Below are positions 1 through 6,236 of a stretch of 42,387 nucleotides of DNA, one piece after another (position 1 is the first letter of the stretch; each line of letters opens with the position of its first letter). This stretch comes from Clostridiales bacterium UBA4696. Lineage in GTDB: Bacteria; Bacillota; Clostridia; Oscillospirales; Oscillospiraceae. The position numbers and the translations under genes were made by a program. The notes under the pieces are model-generated. The model was not told the origin of the DNA, did no database searches, and worked only from the letters and a program-made list of their open reading frames with translations. The DNA lies in assembly GCA_002404795.1 (NCBI GenBank), contig DHKK01000074.1:1-42387 (forward strand), in the 5' to 3' direction.

Positions 1-88
1 AAGTACCCAAGTGGCCGAAGGGGCTCCCCTGCTAAGGGAGTAGGCGTCTAAAAAGCGCGCGAGAGTTCAAATCTCTCCTTCCGCGCCA
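1..88 (+). tRNA. tRNA-Ser(GCU), 5' end cut by window edge
   Basis: Serine tRNA reading AGC/AGU codons. The anticodon stem CTCCC (24-28)/GGGAG (36-40) encloses loop CTGCTAA with anticodon GCT at 31-33. A long class-II variable arm follows (41-60). The T arm is GAGAG (61-65), TTCAAAT loop, CTCTC (73-77). The acceptor 3' strand is 78-84, the discriminator G85, and CCA is encoded at 86-88. Only the last three bases of the 5' acceptor strand (AAG, 1-3) are in the window, so about four bases are missing. The prophage core starts in the T loop, and phage integration rebuilt an identical 3' end, so the tRNA should be functional. Confidence 0.95.
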
Positions 89-91
89 GAA
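66..91. other. attL core repeat
   Basis: 26 bases identical to 40254-40279, from the tRNA T loop to three bases past the encoded CCA. Upstream bases differ (G65 versus T40253), as do the bases after the repeat. This is the usual tRNA 3'-end target of a tyrosine recombinase. Confidence 0.93.
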
Positions 92-129
92 AGAAAACCC
101 TGCAATCTCATGGATTGCAGGGCTTTTCT
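91..129 (+). terminator. Phage-supplied terminator for tRNA-Ser
   Basis: Hairpin CCCTGCAATC (98-107)/GATTGCAGGG (113-122) with a 5-nt loop, extended by an A-rich left flank and a CTTTTCTT right flank. It lies on the phage side of attL. It replaces the host hairpin that now sits beyond attR at 40280. Confidence 0.8.
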
Positions 130-169
130 TTGCACGTCAAGGACTTCTGGCGTTTCTGCCGTTACATTT

Positions 170-209
170 TTCTGTTATGCGTATCATTATTTTGATACGC
201 ATAACAGAA
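170..209. repeat. 17-bp perfect inverted repeat in the attP arm
   Basis: Arms 170-186 and 193-209 pair perfectly around a 6-nt loop. It lies between the att core and the arm-type sites, downstream of the integrase stop. It may terminate the leftward integrase transcript, although no U-run follows on that strand. It may instead bind an excisionase or accessory factor. Confidence 0.7.
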
Positions 210-223
210 TTTTGGAACGCGTT

Positions 224-245
224 TTTGCCACGGTTTTTGCCACAG
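224..245. promoter_or_regulatory. Left integrase arm-type sites
   Basis: Two TTTGCCAC copies at 224-231 and 236-243, 12 bp apart, with AG following the second. The same pair, with the same 12-bp offset and the same following AG, occurs at 40184-40205 near attR. This is the pattern expected of P and P' arm sites bound by the integrase N-terminal domain. Confidence 0.7.
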
Positions 246-255
246 AATCAAGAAG

Positions 256-1266
256 CTACGCAAAGAAGTTTTTGATCTGCTGAACAGAATCGGAGATATC
301 CGCCTGCGCAATGTGTGTATATATTTTCCGCATGGTTCCGTAGTCTGACCAGCCCCCAAGCTGCATTGTGACCTTTTCAGATATTCCCAATTTATAGGCG
401 AGGGAGCAGAAAGAATGCCTTAGTCCATGTGTCCCGACCTCCGGCAAGTTCGCTTTTCTGCATATTTTATTTGCGGAGGCTCGGATGCTATTCGGGTTTG
501 CGATTACGACAAATTCACCGGTTCTTTCTGCGTCAGAAAGCAGCTGAAATAGTCTTGGTATCATGATCGGGATCGTCCGCCGGGAAGACCGATTTTTATT
601 GGTTGGCTTGTTTACCAGCTTGTTATTTTCGTCAAACAAGGTTGCCCCACGAACCGTTATGGCCTGCTTTTTCAAATCAATGTTTTCCCAACGTAGGCCT
701 AGAATCTCGGATACGCGCAAAGAGTGCAGAGCAAGCAGAAATGCGATTTCGTATTTGCTTCCTTCTGCCTCTTTGAGGAATACCGGAATTTCATCCGCAG
801 ACAGAAATGCATGCTCGTCTGACTGAACAGCGGGAAGCGATACGTCATAAGATACGCCGTATCGCTTGATAGCCGGACGAATCAATGCCCAAGTTTCACG
901 GATGGTCTTTGGACTGCATTTCTCGGAGTTGATCGCCTGCTGAATTGCTGCAGCAGACAGCTTTGACAGCGGAGTGTCCATAATGCCTTGAAGATAACAC
1001 CGCTGCTTGATCCTGTGCCCACGCACAGAAGCTGGGGACAGTACCCCGCTTTTCAGGTTCAGATACTCGTCAATTGCTTTTCGTATTGTGATTTCCGGTT
1101 TTTCGTTTTCTTCGGCAAGAAGCCCTATTTTGTACTCCAAAGCGGCCTGTTCCGCTTCCCGTTTTGTAGGGGCTGTGAAAGACTTCTTTTGCCCGTTCAC
1201 CATCACGCGGCAGCGGTAGGAGCCGGAGGGGAGTTTTTCAGCTTCGGGGACTTTGACTTTCTTCAT
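256..1266 (-). CDS. int: Tyrosine site-specific integrase
   Basis: 336-aa phage integrase that catalyses attP x attB recombination at the tRNA-Ser gene. The N-terminal part has an arm-binding-type domain (SYRCRVMVNGQKKSF, about residues 16-30), then a SAM-like core-binding region (about 60-150). The catalytic domain shows R in LHSLRVSEILGL, HGLRH (H280, R283), W306 and the nucleophile Y316 in KIYTH. The start is set by AAGGAG seven bases upstream of ATG 1266; the reading frame is open further upstream, but without a ribosome site. It is the last gene of a leftward pair, overlapping the 3' end of the HTH-membrane gene by 29 bp, which suggests translational coupling. It is complete. Confidence 0.95.
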   Translation of the reverse strand: MKKVKVPEAEKLPSGSYRCRVMVNGQKKSFTAPTKREAEQAALEYKIGLLAEENEKPEITIRKAIDEYLNLKSGVLSPASVRGHRIKQRCYLQGIMDTPLSKLSAAAIQQAINSEKCSPKTIRETWALIRPAIKRYGVSYDVSLPAVQSDEHAFLSADEIPVFLKEAEGSKYEIAFLLALHSLRVSEILGLRWENIDLKKQAITVRGATLFDENNKLVNKPTNKNRSSRRTIPIMIPRLFQLLSDAERTGEFVVIANPNSIRASANKICRKANLPEVGTHGLRHSFCSLAYKLGISEKVTMQLGGWSDYGTMRKIYTHIAQADISDSVQQIKNFFA

Positions 1267-1828
1267 GTTGGTTCTCCTTGCGGATGATGCGCAGGATGGC
1301 GATACCGCCGGAGACGACGGCGGCGGCAATCAGGGCGACAAAGGCCCAGGCTGCGCCGGACAGCGTGCCGCCCTGGATGAGACCGGCGTTCCGGATCTGC
1401 GCGTCGATGATGAGATAGGCGACCAGAGAGACCGCCAGCAGGGCGGAGATAAACAGCAGCACGTAGCAGATCGTGTGCGTGGACTTGATCTGCGACCGCT
1501 GAGAGTCGACTGTGGCGGCGAGCCGGGCGTTTTCGCGTTCCAGCTCACGGTTACGGTCCAACACGTCCTGCGGCGTTGCCGGGGCGATCTGCGGCCTGCA
1601 CAGGCCGAAGGACTCATCCATAGAGAGATCGAAGAATTTGCAGAGCGCGACGCTGTCATTCAGTCTCAGGTCGACTTTTGCGTTTGACAATAGTTTGATC
1701 GTGGACGTTTTTGATATGCCCGCTTCTTCGGACAACTGGTCGATCGTCAGGCCGGACTTTTTCTTTGCATCCCGGATCTGCTCGCGAAGCGCTTCCGCGT
1801 TCGCGGCAATGCTTTCTGCAGCTGACAT
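1238..1828 (-). CDS. HTH regulator with coiled coil and two C-terminal membrane spans
   Basis: 196 aa. An N-terminal Xre-type helix-turn-helix (about 20-70: LTIDQLSEEAGISKTSTIKL) is followed by a heptad-like stretch (about 95-115) and two hydrophobic spans, about 122-143 and 155-178. The tail is short and polar. The start is ATG 1828, with GGAGG seven bases upstream. Together these suggest a membrane-tethered DNA-binding protein, so it could tie DNA binding to a membrane signal. It is co-transcribed with and overlaps the integrase, so it may set integrase level or excision. Its DNA target is not known. Palindromes just upstream (1863-2039) are candidates for autoregulation. Confidence 0.8.
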   Translation of the reverse strand: MSAAESIAANAEALREQIRDAKKKSGLTIDQLSEEAGISKTSTIKLLSNAKVDLRLNDSVALCKFFDLSMDESFGLCRPQIAPATPQDVLDRNRELERENARLAATVDSQRSQIKSTHTICYVLLFISALLAVSLVAYLIIDAQIRNAGLIQGGTLSGAAWAFVALIAAAVVSGGIAILRIIRKENQHEESQSPRS

Positions 1829-1953
1829 AATACGCCTCCAACGATGATTTTTCTGCAGCGGAAAAGTTTTTTCCAAAATAAGAACCTTTTTCTCGAGGTT
1901 TTTCAAAGTAGACATGCACTTTTCCACTTTGCATATGGACACTTAACGGACCA

Positions 1954-2039
1954 ATCTGCTACGCTGGAGACGTAGCAGATAGCTGCTTTACGGGGTATCT
2001 GCTATAGGAGCTGTCGCCTCTGGCACAGGCGGCAGCTCC
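1954..2039. repeat. Tandem palindromes upstream of the HTH-membrane gene
   Basis: A perfect 10-bp inverted repeat ATCTGCTACG/CGTAGCAGAT (1954-1963, 1971-1980) is followed by a third ATCTGCTA copy (1998-2005). A second inverted repeat, with arms of about 13 bp, spans 2007-2039 with one G.T pair. They fill the 290-bp gap between two leftward genes. No U-run is seen on either strand, so operator sites or a factor-dependent terminator are both possible. Confidence 0.6.
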
Positions 2040-2118
2040 GTTCGAAACTGTACTCGAGCAGGCTCCCACTCGCTGCGAGGGAAACCCCGCCGCTTTTCCA
2101 GCGGGCGGCGGGGCGGAT

Positions 2119-3012
2119 TTACGGGTTACGATTACTACAATCAAAAAAACTGTCCAGTGTCTGAATTCGATTCTGCATGATTCTATATTTACGTGCCCAT
2201 GACAATTGCGGAATAACTGGGGAGCACACCGAACATTTCTTCTTATAGAATTTCAAGTCCAATGCATTTACAAACGGTGGTTTTGCATACCGGCAAGTCG
2301 ATCTATGCAATGTGCCATTTGGAGAAATGTAGAATTCGCAGATTGGGTCAGGTGTTCCCAATACAGATGCTTGCGATCGTGGTAGTCCATATGGGTCTAT
2401 TATAAAACCGTCAGGAATTGCAATGCAAGCTTTTATATCCTTTGAACGGATTTTTTGGTATTGATTGTACAAATCTGAATAGCGTTGATTTAAGCTAAGC
2501 AAATCTTTTTTCAATTCAGTTGCCTTGAGACTGGCTTGTTCGCGGATGTACTCTTTATACTGAGGCGTTAAGTGATATAGCTTTAAATAAATTTGCTTGA
2601 TTGCAAAAAATAGCAAATTTAGAATAGGAATAGTAAACGGCAAAGTTATTATTACAATAAGAACCCATTCGACCCATGAAAGCTTAGAACTGGAATCGTC
2701 TTGGTTATTTGCGCTTCTAACTGCTGCTGCGGATGAAACAGTAGATGTATCCGCTGGCTGAGTTTTAGACGCAGAAGAGTCGGTGGATGCTGCCGTGTTG
2801 CTGCTAAAATTATACGGACAATCGGAAATCCCGTCACCATCCAAATCTGTGTGTTGGTGTGCAGGATAACCGTGATGATAATGATACGAACCGGTAGAGC
2901 GGTCGTGATGGCCTCCGCTTGCGTCTGTCCTACCGGGGTGAGCGCGCAATGGTACCATCGAAAAGGCAAAAATACACACAATAAGAGCTGCTATTTTTTC
3001 GATTTTTTGCAC
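2119..3012 (-). CDS. YHYH-domain exported protein with a membrane span and C-terminal Cys motif
   Basis: 297 aa, starting at GTG 3012. A signal-peptide-like N terminus (about 1-24) leads into a His-rich YHYH segment (HPGRTDASGGHH, then GSYHYHHGYPAHQH, about 25-54), then a D-rich calcium-like loop (DLDGDGISDCP). A Ser/Thr/Ala linker, a membrane span (about 113-138) and a charged coiled coil follow. The C terminus has H-x3-C and KKKCSVCSP, a putative zinc knuckle. The gene is more AT-rich than its neighbours, stands alone between repressor and integrase, and faces the lysogenic direction. It is a typical lysogenic-conversion (moron) position. Function is unknown; superinfection exclusion or a surface role is inference. 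Confidence 0.8.
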   Translation of the reverse strand: MQKIEKIAALIVCIFAFSMVPLRAHPGRTDASGGHHDRSTGSYHYHHGYPAHQHTDLDGDGISDCPYNFSSNTAASTDSSASKTQPADTSTVSSAAAVRSANNQDDSSSKLSWVEWVLIVIITLPFTIPILNLLFFAIKQIYLKLYHLTPQYKEYIREQASLKATELKKDLLSLNQRYSDLYNQYQKIRSKDIKACIAIPDGFIIDPYGLPRSQASVLGTPDPICEFYISPNGTLHRSTCRYAKPPFVNALDLKFYKKKCSVCSPVIPQLSWARKYRIMQNRIQTLDSFFDCSNRNP

Positions 3013-3091
3013 ACCACATCACCTGCCTAAGGAACGAATTTATCTCAAGCCATGTAGAAATTCGGAGACAGAATTTGTAGCTTTTTGCCTA

Positions 3092-3120
3092 TTGCATATA
3101 TCGAACATTCGTTCTAGAAT
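3092..3120 (+). promoter_or_regulatory. SOS (LexA-boxed) promoter
   Basis: The -35 TTGCAT (3092-3097) and -10 TAGAAT (3115-3120) are separated by exactly 17 bp. The spacer holds CGAAC-ATTC-GTTCT (3102-3115), matching the Gram-positive LexA/DinR box CGAAC-N4-GTTCG at 9 of 10 defined bases. LexA bound here would block the promoter. It reads rightward into a 45-codon ORF and on, antisense, into the repressor operon. Confidence 0.75.
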
Positions 3121-3157
3121 ATAGACACTGCCTCACACAAGGAAAGGAAGGACGCGC

Positions 3158-3295
3158 ATGGAAGATAGCAGAACCGCAGTAGAAGAGTACAGGAACGCCG
3201 ATGAACAGTATTTGCAGCTGAGTGCAGAGAACAGAGAGAAAGTCAACCTTCTTGTTGCTGAGACTTTAAGAGCGCAGCAATCGCAGCGTCAATAG
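3158..3295 (+). CDS. Small SOS-controlled protein, candidate antirepressor
   Basis: 45 aa. ATG 3158 has AAGGAAGG seven bases upstream, and the gene lies 38 bp after the LexA-boxed promoter. Mostly helical and charged. The last 28 residues (Y-L-Q-L-S-A-E-N-R onward) align without gaps to the last 27 residues of the convergent repressor, with 9 of 25 identical and most others conservative. The gene overlaps the repressor's 3' end by 53 bp on the opposite strand. Inference: an SOS-induced peptide that binds or mimics the repressor's C-terminal helix, or simply the leader of an antisense transcript. It resembles Tum-type control only in logic, not in sequence. Confidence 0.6.
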   Translation: MEDSRTAVEEYRNADEQYLQLSAENREKVNLLVAETLRAQQSQRQ

Positions 3296-3599
3296 CGGCC
3301 CGATTTGCAGCGTTTAATTTCATATAGTCGGGGTTCAGCCTGTCACCGTCGGTGGCAGGCTTCTTTTTTTGCGCGGGATCGTCGGTTTCCCCGCGCAGCC
3401 ATTCGACGGAGACGTTGTACTTTTCAGCTATTTGGTATAAGTGCTTTTTATACGATTTGTTCCTTTCTGATTTCCATTCTGAGACAATATTATGAGGTAA
3501 ACCGAGGTAATCGGCTAATTCTTTGCTACTGCCTCTTATGACTTTTCCGTTTTCGTTTTTCGGGAAAAGTGAAATTATTCTTTCAAGCGTCGGATCCAT
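3243..3599 (-). CDS. Prophage repressor, Xre/CI-type HTH without peptidase domain
   Basis: 118 aa. The N-terminal HTH (about 22-72: SSKELADYLGLPHNIVSEWK, then YQIAEKYNVSVEWLRGE) is the usual Gram-positive phage repressor form. A short linker leads to a C-terminal helix with Y-M-K-L-N-A-A-N-R. There is no S24 self-cleavage domain, so RecA-driven autoproteolysis cannot be the induction route. The ATG at 3599 has AGGAGG seven bases upstream. It overlaps the end of the upstream membrane gene by 17 bp and should be translationally coupled to it. It probably binds the palindrome at 4054-4085. Confidence 0.85.
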   Translation of the reverse strand: MDPTLERIISLFPKNENGKVIRGSSKELADYLGLPHNIVSEWKSERNKSYKKHLYQIAEKYNVSVEWLRGETDDPAQKKKPATDGDRLNPDYMKLNAANRAAIDAAIAALLKSQQQEG

Positions 3600-3996
3600 A
3601 GTGTACCTCCTGAGTTTGCTTTAATTTGGCTTCAATGCTCTTCGTTTGCGAATATGCGCAGCCAACGCAGGCAACTGCAGCCAAAGCCCATTGAACATGC
3701 TCTGTAATCCCAGAAGCAAATATAAAGAATACGGCCATTGCAACAGCGCAGACGATATGGTTCACCAACACGCAGATATCATGTTTTTCATCCGACAACT
3801 TGAGAGCAGCAGATCGGGCAAGTAGGCACGACAGAGCGGGGGCTACCGTAACAATGATGGCGTATCCTAAATCACCTTCCTCATATCTTGCCATTGCTGG
3901 GGAAAGTGCATTCCAGAGCATTATTAAGGCGGGGCCGAAAACCACTAAGAGCCAATACGCAACAGTGATAAGCATGCATCGAAAAAACTTTTTCAC
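3583..3996 (-). CDS. Four-span membrane protein in the repressor operon
   Basis: 137 aa from GTG 3996, preceded by AAAGG. Four hydrophobic segments (about 8-30, 44-62, 78-96 and 100-118) and a basic first turn (MKKFFR). First gene of the leftward lysogenic operon after the operator, overlapping the repressor start. No family recognised. Constant expression in the lysogen suggests superinfection exclusion or a sensory role, both inferred. Confidence 0.75.
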   Translation of the reverse strand: MKKFFRCMLITVAYWLLVVFGPALIMLWNALSPAMARYEEGDLGYAIIVTVAPALSCLLARSAALKLSDEKHDICVLVNHIVCAVAMAVFFIFASGITEHVQWALAAVACVGCAYSQTKSIEAKLKQTQEVHYGSDA

Positions 3997-4041
3997 GAAA
4001 GTACCAATCCTTTCATTAACGTTTTGTGCACTTCACCAAAA

Positions 4042-4088
4042 CTCATAAACCTGCATAAATACTACTTTACAAAGTAGTATTTATGAGT
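4042..4088. promoter_or_regulatory. Switch operator: 32-bp palindrome
   Basis: Perfect 15-bp arms CATAAATACTACTTT (4054-4068) and AAAGTAGTATTTATG (4071-4085) around AC, plus an outer CTCATAAA (4042-4049)/TTTATGAG (4081-4088) pair. It lies between the repressor operon and the rightward early genes and covers the -35 of the rightward promoter, so it is the best candidate repressor/Cro operator. Confidence 0.8.
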
Positions 4089-4094
4089 TATTAT
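4066..4094 (+). promoter_or_regulatory. Rightward early (lytic) promoter
   Basis: TTTACA (4066-4071) and TATTAT (4089-4094) with a 17-bp spacer. The -35 and most of the spacer lie in the operator palindrome. Transcription would enter the small membrane ORF at 4133. Confidence 0.7.
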
Positions 4095-4132
4095 ATACCT
4101 GTCAGATGCGGTTGGGAACAGGGGGTGAAACG

Positions 4133-4225
4133 GTGACTGACGATTTTATGCTTGGGCTTTTGATCGGAAGCGTGATCAGCGTGATTATTTGGACTATTTA
4201 CATCATTTACGAATTGAAATCGTAA
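4133..4225 (+). CDS. Tiny single-span membrane peptide, first ORF of the lytic transcript
   Basis: 30 aa from GTG 4133, with a purine-rich AGGGGGTG site just upstream. Residues about 6-25 (MLGLLIGSVISVIIWTIYII) are one hydrophobic helix; the tail is YELKS. First ORF after the early promoter. Its end overlaps the opposing gene by 19 bp. No family recognised; it could be a leader or a membrane toxin-like peptide. Confidence 0.5.
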   Translation: MTDDFMLGLLIGSVISVIIWTIYIIYELKS

Positions 4226-4575
4226 GGGCTCTTCAGCAATTTCCGCCCGATCTTGCAAATGCCAGTGTAGGCTTTCGCCGCCTCTTTCATATCCGGGTGT
4301 TCCTGGCAAAGAAGCGGATACAGCCTGCGTGCAGTCTCGTAGTCAGGATCCGGGATGAAAAGCAGGAGCGTCTGCAGCTCCGCGATACAGGCGGTTCGGA
4401 TGTGCTTTGAATTCGGTTCTGCAACGAAATCCGAATACGCTGCGCAGAAGTCGTGGAAAACGGAGCGCAAGACTTCCTGCCGGTTCCGCTTCTGCTGCGC
4501 GAGGTGCGTAAAGAGAAGACTGATGGCGGAAGGAATCAGGGCGATCAGAATTCCAGCAAAGATATCGTTGTTCAT
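4207..4575 (-). CDS. Membrane-anchored protein opposing the lytic promoter
   Basis: 122 aa. ATG 4575 has GGAAA five bases upstream. One N-terminal span (about 4-25: IFAGILIALIPSAISLLF) with a soluble helical, Cys-containing C terminus. It is transcribed toward the operator, so its message is antisense to the rightward early leader. No family recognised. It sits in the switch region, where exclusion or immunity genes are common; function unknown. Confidence 0.65.
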   Translation of the reverse strand: MNNDIFAGILIALIPSAISLLFTHLAQQKRNRQEVLRSVFHDFCAAYSDFVAEPNSKHIRTACIAELQTLLLFIPDPDYETARRLYPLLCQEHPDMKEAAKAYTGICKIGRKLLKSPYDFNS

Positions 4576-4731
4576 AGGATTTCCTCGTAAACCGCGCTGA
4601 CAGGCAGCGCCGGGGCAAGGGTGTATATGGTTTCCAGTCAAGACCATCTTAGCACCCGCGCCCGCGGTCTGTCAATAGAAACCTCATGAGCATGAGTTTT
4701 AAAGGAGGGAAAAATCATAAAAAATGAGGCA

Positions 4732-4968
4732 ATGGTGTTCCCGCTCTGGTACTACCGGAAGATGGCCGGGCTTACGCACAAGGCCATCGGCGAGCGCTGC
4801 GGCGTCAGCATGTCGGCGGTATCGCTGTGGGAAACCGGGAAGACCGTGCCGCGGAAACGGCACTGGCCGGTGCTCGAAGAGATGCTGAACATCTCGGAAA
4901 AGCAGCTTTTGGAAAGCATCAAGGAAGGGAGGAAACGATATGCCAGCGGTAAAGATGGGGCGGGATAA
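4732..4968 (+). CDS. Cro-like HTH protein (start may be 4717)
   Basis: 78 aa from ATG 4732. The HTH spans about residues 12-45 (LTHKAIGERCGVSMSAVSLW) and is Xre/Cro-like. The strong AGGAGG (4703-4708) is 23 bases before this ATG but eight bases before an in-frame ATA (4717), so initiation may use ATA or a non-optimal spacing. First of a run of overlapping early genes (4-bp to 30-bp overlaps). Likely the lytic repressor of the lysogenic promoter. Confidence 0.8.
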   Translation: MVFPLWYYRKMAGLTHKAIGERCGVSMSAVSLWETGKTVPRKRHWPVLEEMLNISEKQLLESIKEGRKRYASGKDGAG

Positions 4969-5182
4969 CACGTCCCGGAACCTGTCCCGGCTGATCTACG
5001 GGCGGATCAAGGAGCGCGGCGTGACGATGGACGAGTTGCTGAAACCGGCGGGCGTCAGCAGCAAGACGACGCTCCGGAAGTGGATGAAGGATCCGCAGGA
5101 TTACCAGATGAAGGGCGTGAAGGAGATCTGCAAGCGCCTCGGCATTACACGCGAGGAATTCCTCGCAGCATTTGATTATTAG
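4940..5182 (+). CDS. Second HTH protein of the early operon
   Basis: 80 aa from ATG 4940 with GGGAGGAAACG upstream, overlapping the Cro-like gene by 29 bp. Basic N terminus, then an HTH (about 13-60: LIYGRIKERGVTMDELLKPA, SKTTLRKWM) and a C-terminal ICKRLGITREEF helix pair, like phage Cro/CII-type regulators. It could be an activator or an excisionase; these cannot be told apart here. Confidence 0.75.
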   Translation: MPAVKMGRDNTSRNLSRLIYGRIKERGVTMDELLKPAGVSSKTTLRKWMKDPQDYQMKGVKEICKRLGITREEFLAAFDY

Positions 5183-5192
5183 GAGGACCGTT

Positions 5193-5420
5193 ATGAGAAA
5201 CGAACTTGCGGTCGTGGAGACGACCGAGGAGCGCAGACAGCGCATCAACGAGGAACTGGAGCAGCAGCGGGCAATGGTCCGGATGGTCAAGCGGCTGTGC
5301 CTGTGGATCGGCGGGGCGGCGGCAGTGCTGGCCGTGCTGGCCTGCGGGGCGGAGATGGTCAACGAGGCCGTCGTGACCGGCGCGATCGCGCTGGGGACGA
5401 CGCTGTTTGGGCTGCTGTGA
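5193..5420 (+). CDS. Small membrane protein, two spans
   Basis: 75 aa. ATG 5193 has AGGAGG six bases upstream. Charged N-terminal helix (E/R-rich, 5-35), then two hydrophobic segments (about 36-53 and 58-75) and no polar tail. Its stop overlaps the next start (TGATG). No family recognised; common as a small early gene in this kind of phage. Confidence 0.7.
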   Translation: MRNELAVVETTEERRQRINEELEQQRAMVRMVKRLCLWIGGAAAVLAVLACGAEMVNEAVVTGAIALGTTLFGLL

Positions 5421-5602
5421 TGGATATCAAAGAAAAGGCGCTGCTGATGGACCTCTGCGATATCTGCAAGATGCTGGGTCAGAAGCGCGGCTGCCGTCCG
5501 GAAGACGACTGCTACACCTGCGGCATTTACGCCGAGATCGCGCTTGCGCAGTGGGACGCGACCCGCAGGCTCATCCGGGAGCGCACGGGCAAAAAGAAAT
5601 GA
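5420..5602 (+). CDS. Small Cys-rich early protein
   Basis: 60 aa starting in the stop codon of the previous gene. It has CDICK near residue 13 and RGCRPEDDCYTCG (about 24-36), five cysteines that could bind zinc. Basic tail. Function unknown. Confidence 0.65.
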   Translation: MDIKEKALLMDLCDICKMLGQKRGCRPEDDCYTCGIYAEIALAQWDATRRLIRERTGKKK

Positions 5603-5677
5603 CCCCTGCCGCGCTGCAACGCGACAGAGGCCGAAGGGAAACTGATATCGCTCTTATTATAGGGCAGAAAGGAATCT

Positions 5678-6025
5678 ATGTCAAGTTTACGTGATTCACA
5701 TGCGCGGCACGGCGCGAAAGCCTGTGTCGACGCAGTCCGGGCCGACTACCCGAAGTTTAATAAATGTCTGCTCTCGCAGTGCGAAGCGCCGGAGAAGTAT
5801 GGAGTCCAGCTCGTGCCGGAGGCTGCAGCCTCCATCAAGGCGCTGGACGCGCCCAAGAACCGCGCCGACCGGCGGAAGAAGACGAACCGGTATTACTTCC
5901 GCCTGACGGACGATCAGGCAAAGATCCTCGAGCGGCTGCTGAAAAAGAACGGCTACACCACGGTGCAGAGCTTTTGTGAGGAGCTGATCCGGAGGGAGGC
6001 ATTATGCAATGGCATTACCGCTTGA
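5678..6025 (+). CDS. Basic early protein with C-terminal helical DNA-binding-like region
   Basis: 115 aa. ATG 5678, with AAAGG upstream. The C-terminal half (NRYYFRLTDDQAKILERLLK, then YTTVQSFCEELIRRE) reads like a small plasmid/phage ribbon-helix-helix-like domain. The N-terminal half is loose and basic. Follows a 75-bp gap that shows no convincing promoter. Overlaps the next gene by 17 bp. Confidence 0.65.
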   Translation: MSSLRDSHARHGAKACVDAVRADYPKFNKCLLSQCEAPEKYGVQLVPEAAASIKALDAPKNRADRRKKTNRYYFRLTDDQAKILERLLKKNGYTTVQSFCEELIRREALCNGITA

Positions 6026-6236
6026 TAACCTCTACCTCGGCATGCAGGAGAAAGAGCCAACGGTCATTGGGACCTGTGCGCACTGCCAGGAGGAAGTCCG
6101 CGAGGGCGAGGAAGCTTTCGTCTGCGATACGGTCCTTGTACACGCGGAATGCATGCTGGAATACGTCTCCGATACCTACAGCGTAGACGAGATCGCGGAG
6201 GCGCTGCAGTTTGAGAGGGTGCGGTATGCGGGATGA
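6009..6236 (+). CDS. Small zinc-ribbon protein
   Basis: 75 aa from ATG 6009. CAHCQEE (about 23-29), C39 and HAECMLEY (about 45-52) supply C-x2-C ... C ... H-x2-C, a treble-clef or LIM-like zinc site. Early operon, overlapping neighbours on both sides. Adaptor or host-takeover role is possible; unproven. Confidence 0.7.
   Translation: MALPLDNLYLGMQEKEPTVIGTCAHCQEEVREGEEAFVCDTVLVHAECMLEYVSDTYSVDEIAEALQFERVRYAG

Noticed and set aside
5603..5677. Possible promoter before the 5678 gene
   Set aside because: A TATTAT-like box is present, but no acceptable -35 at 16-18 bp.
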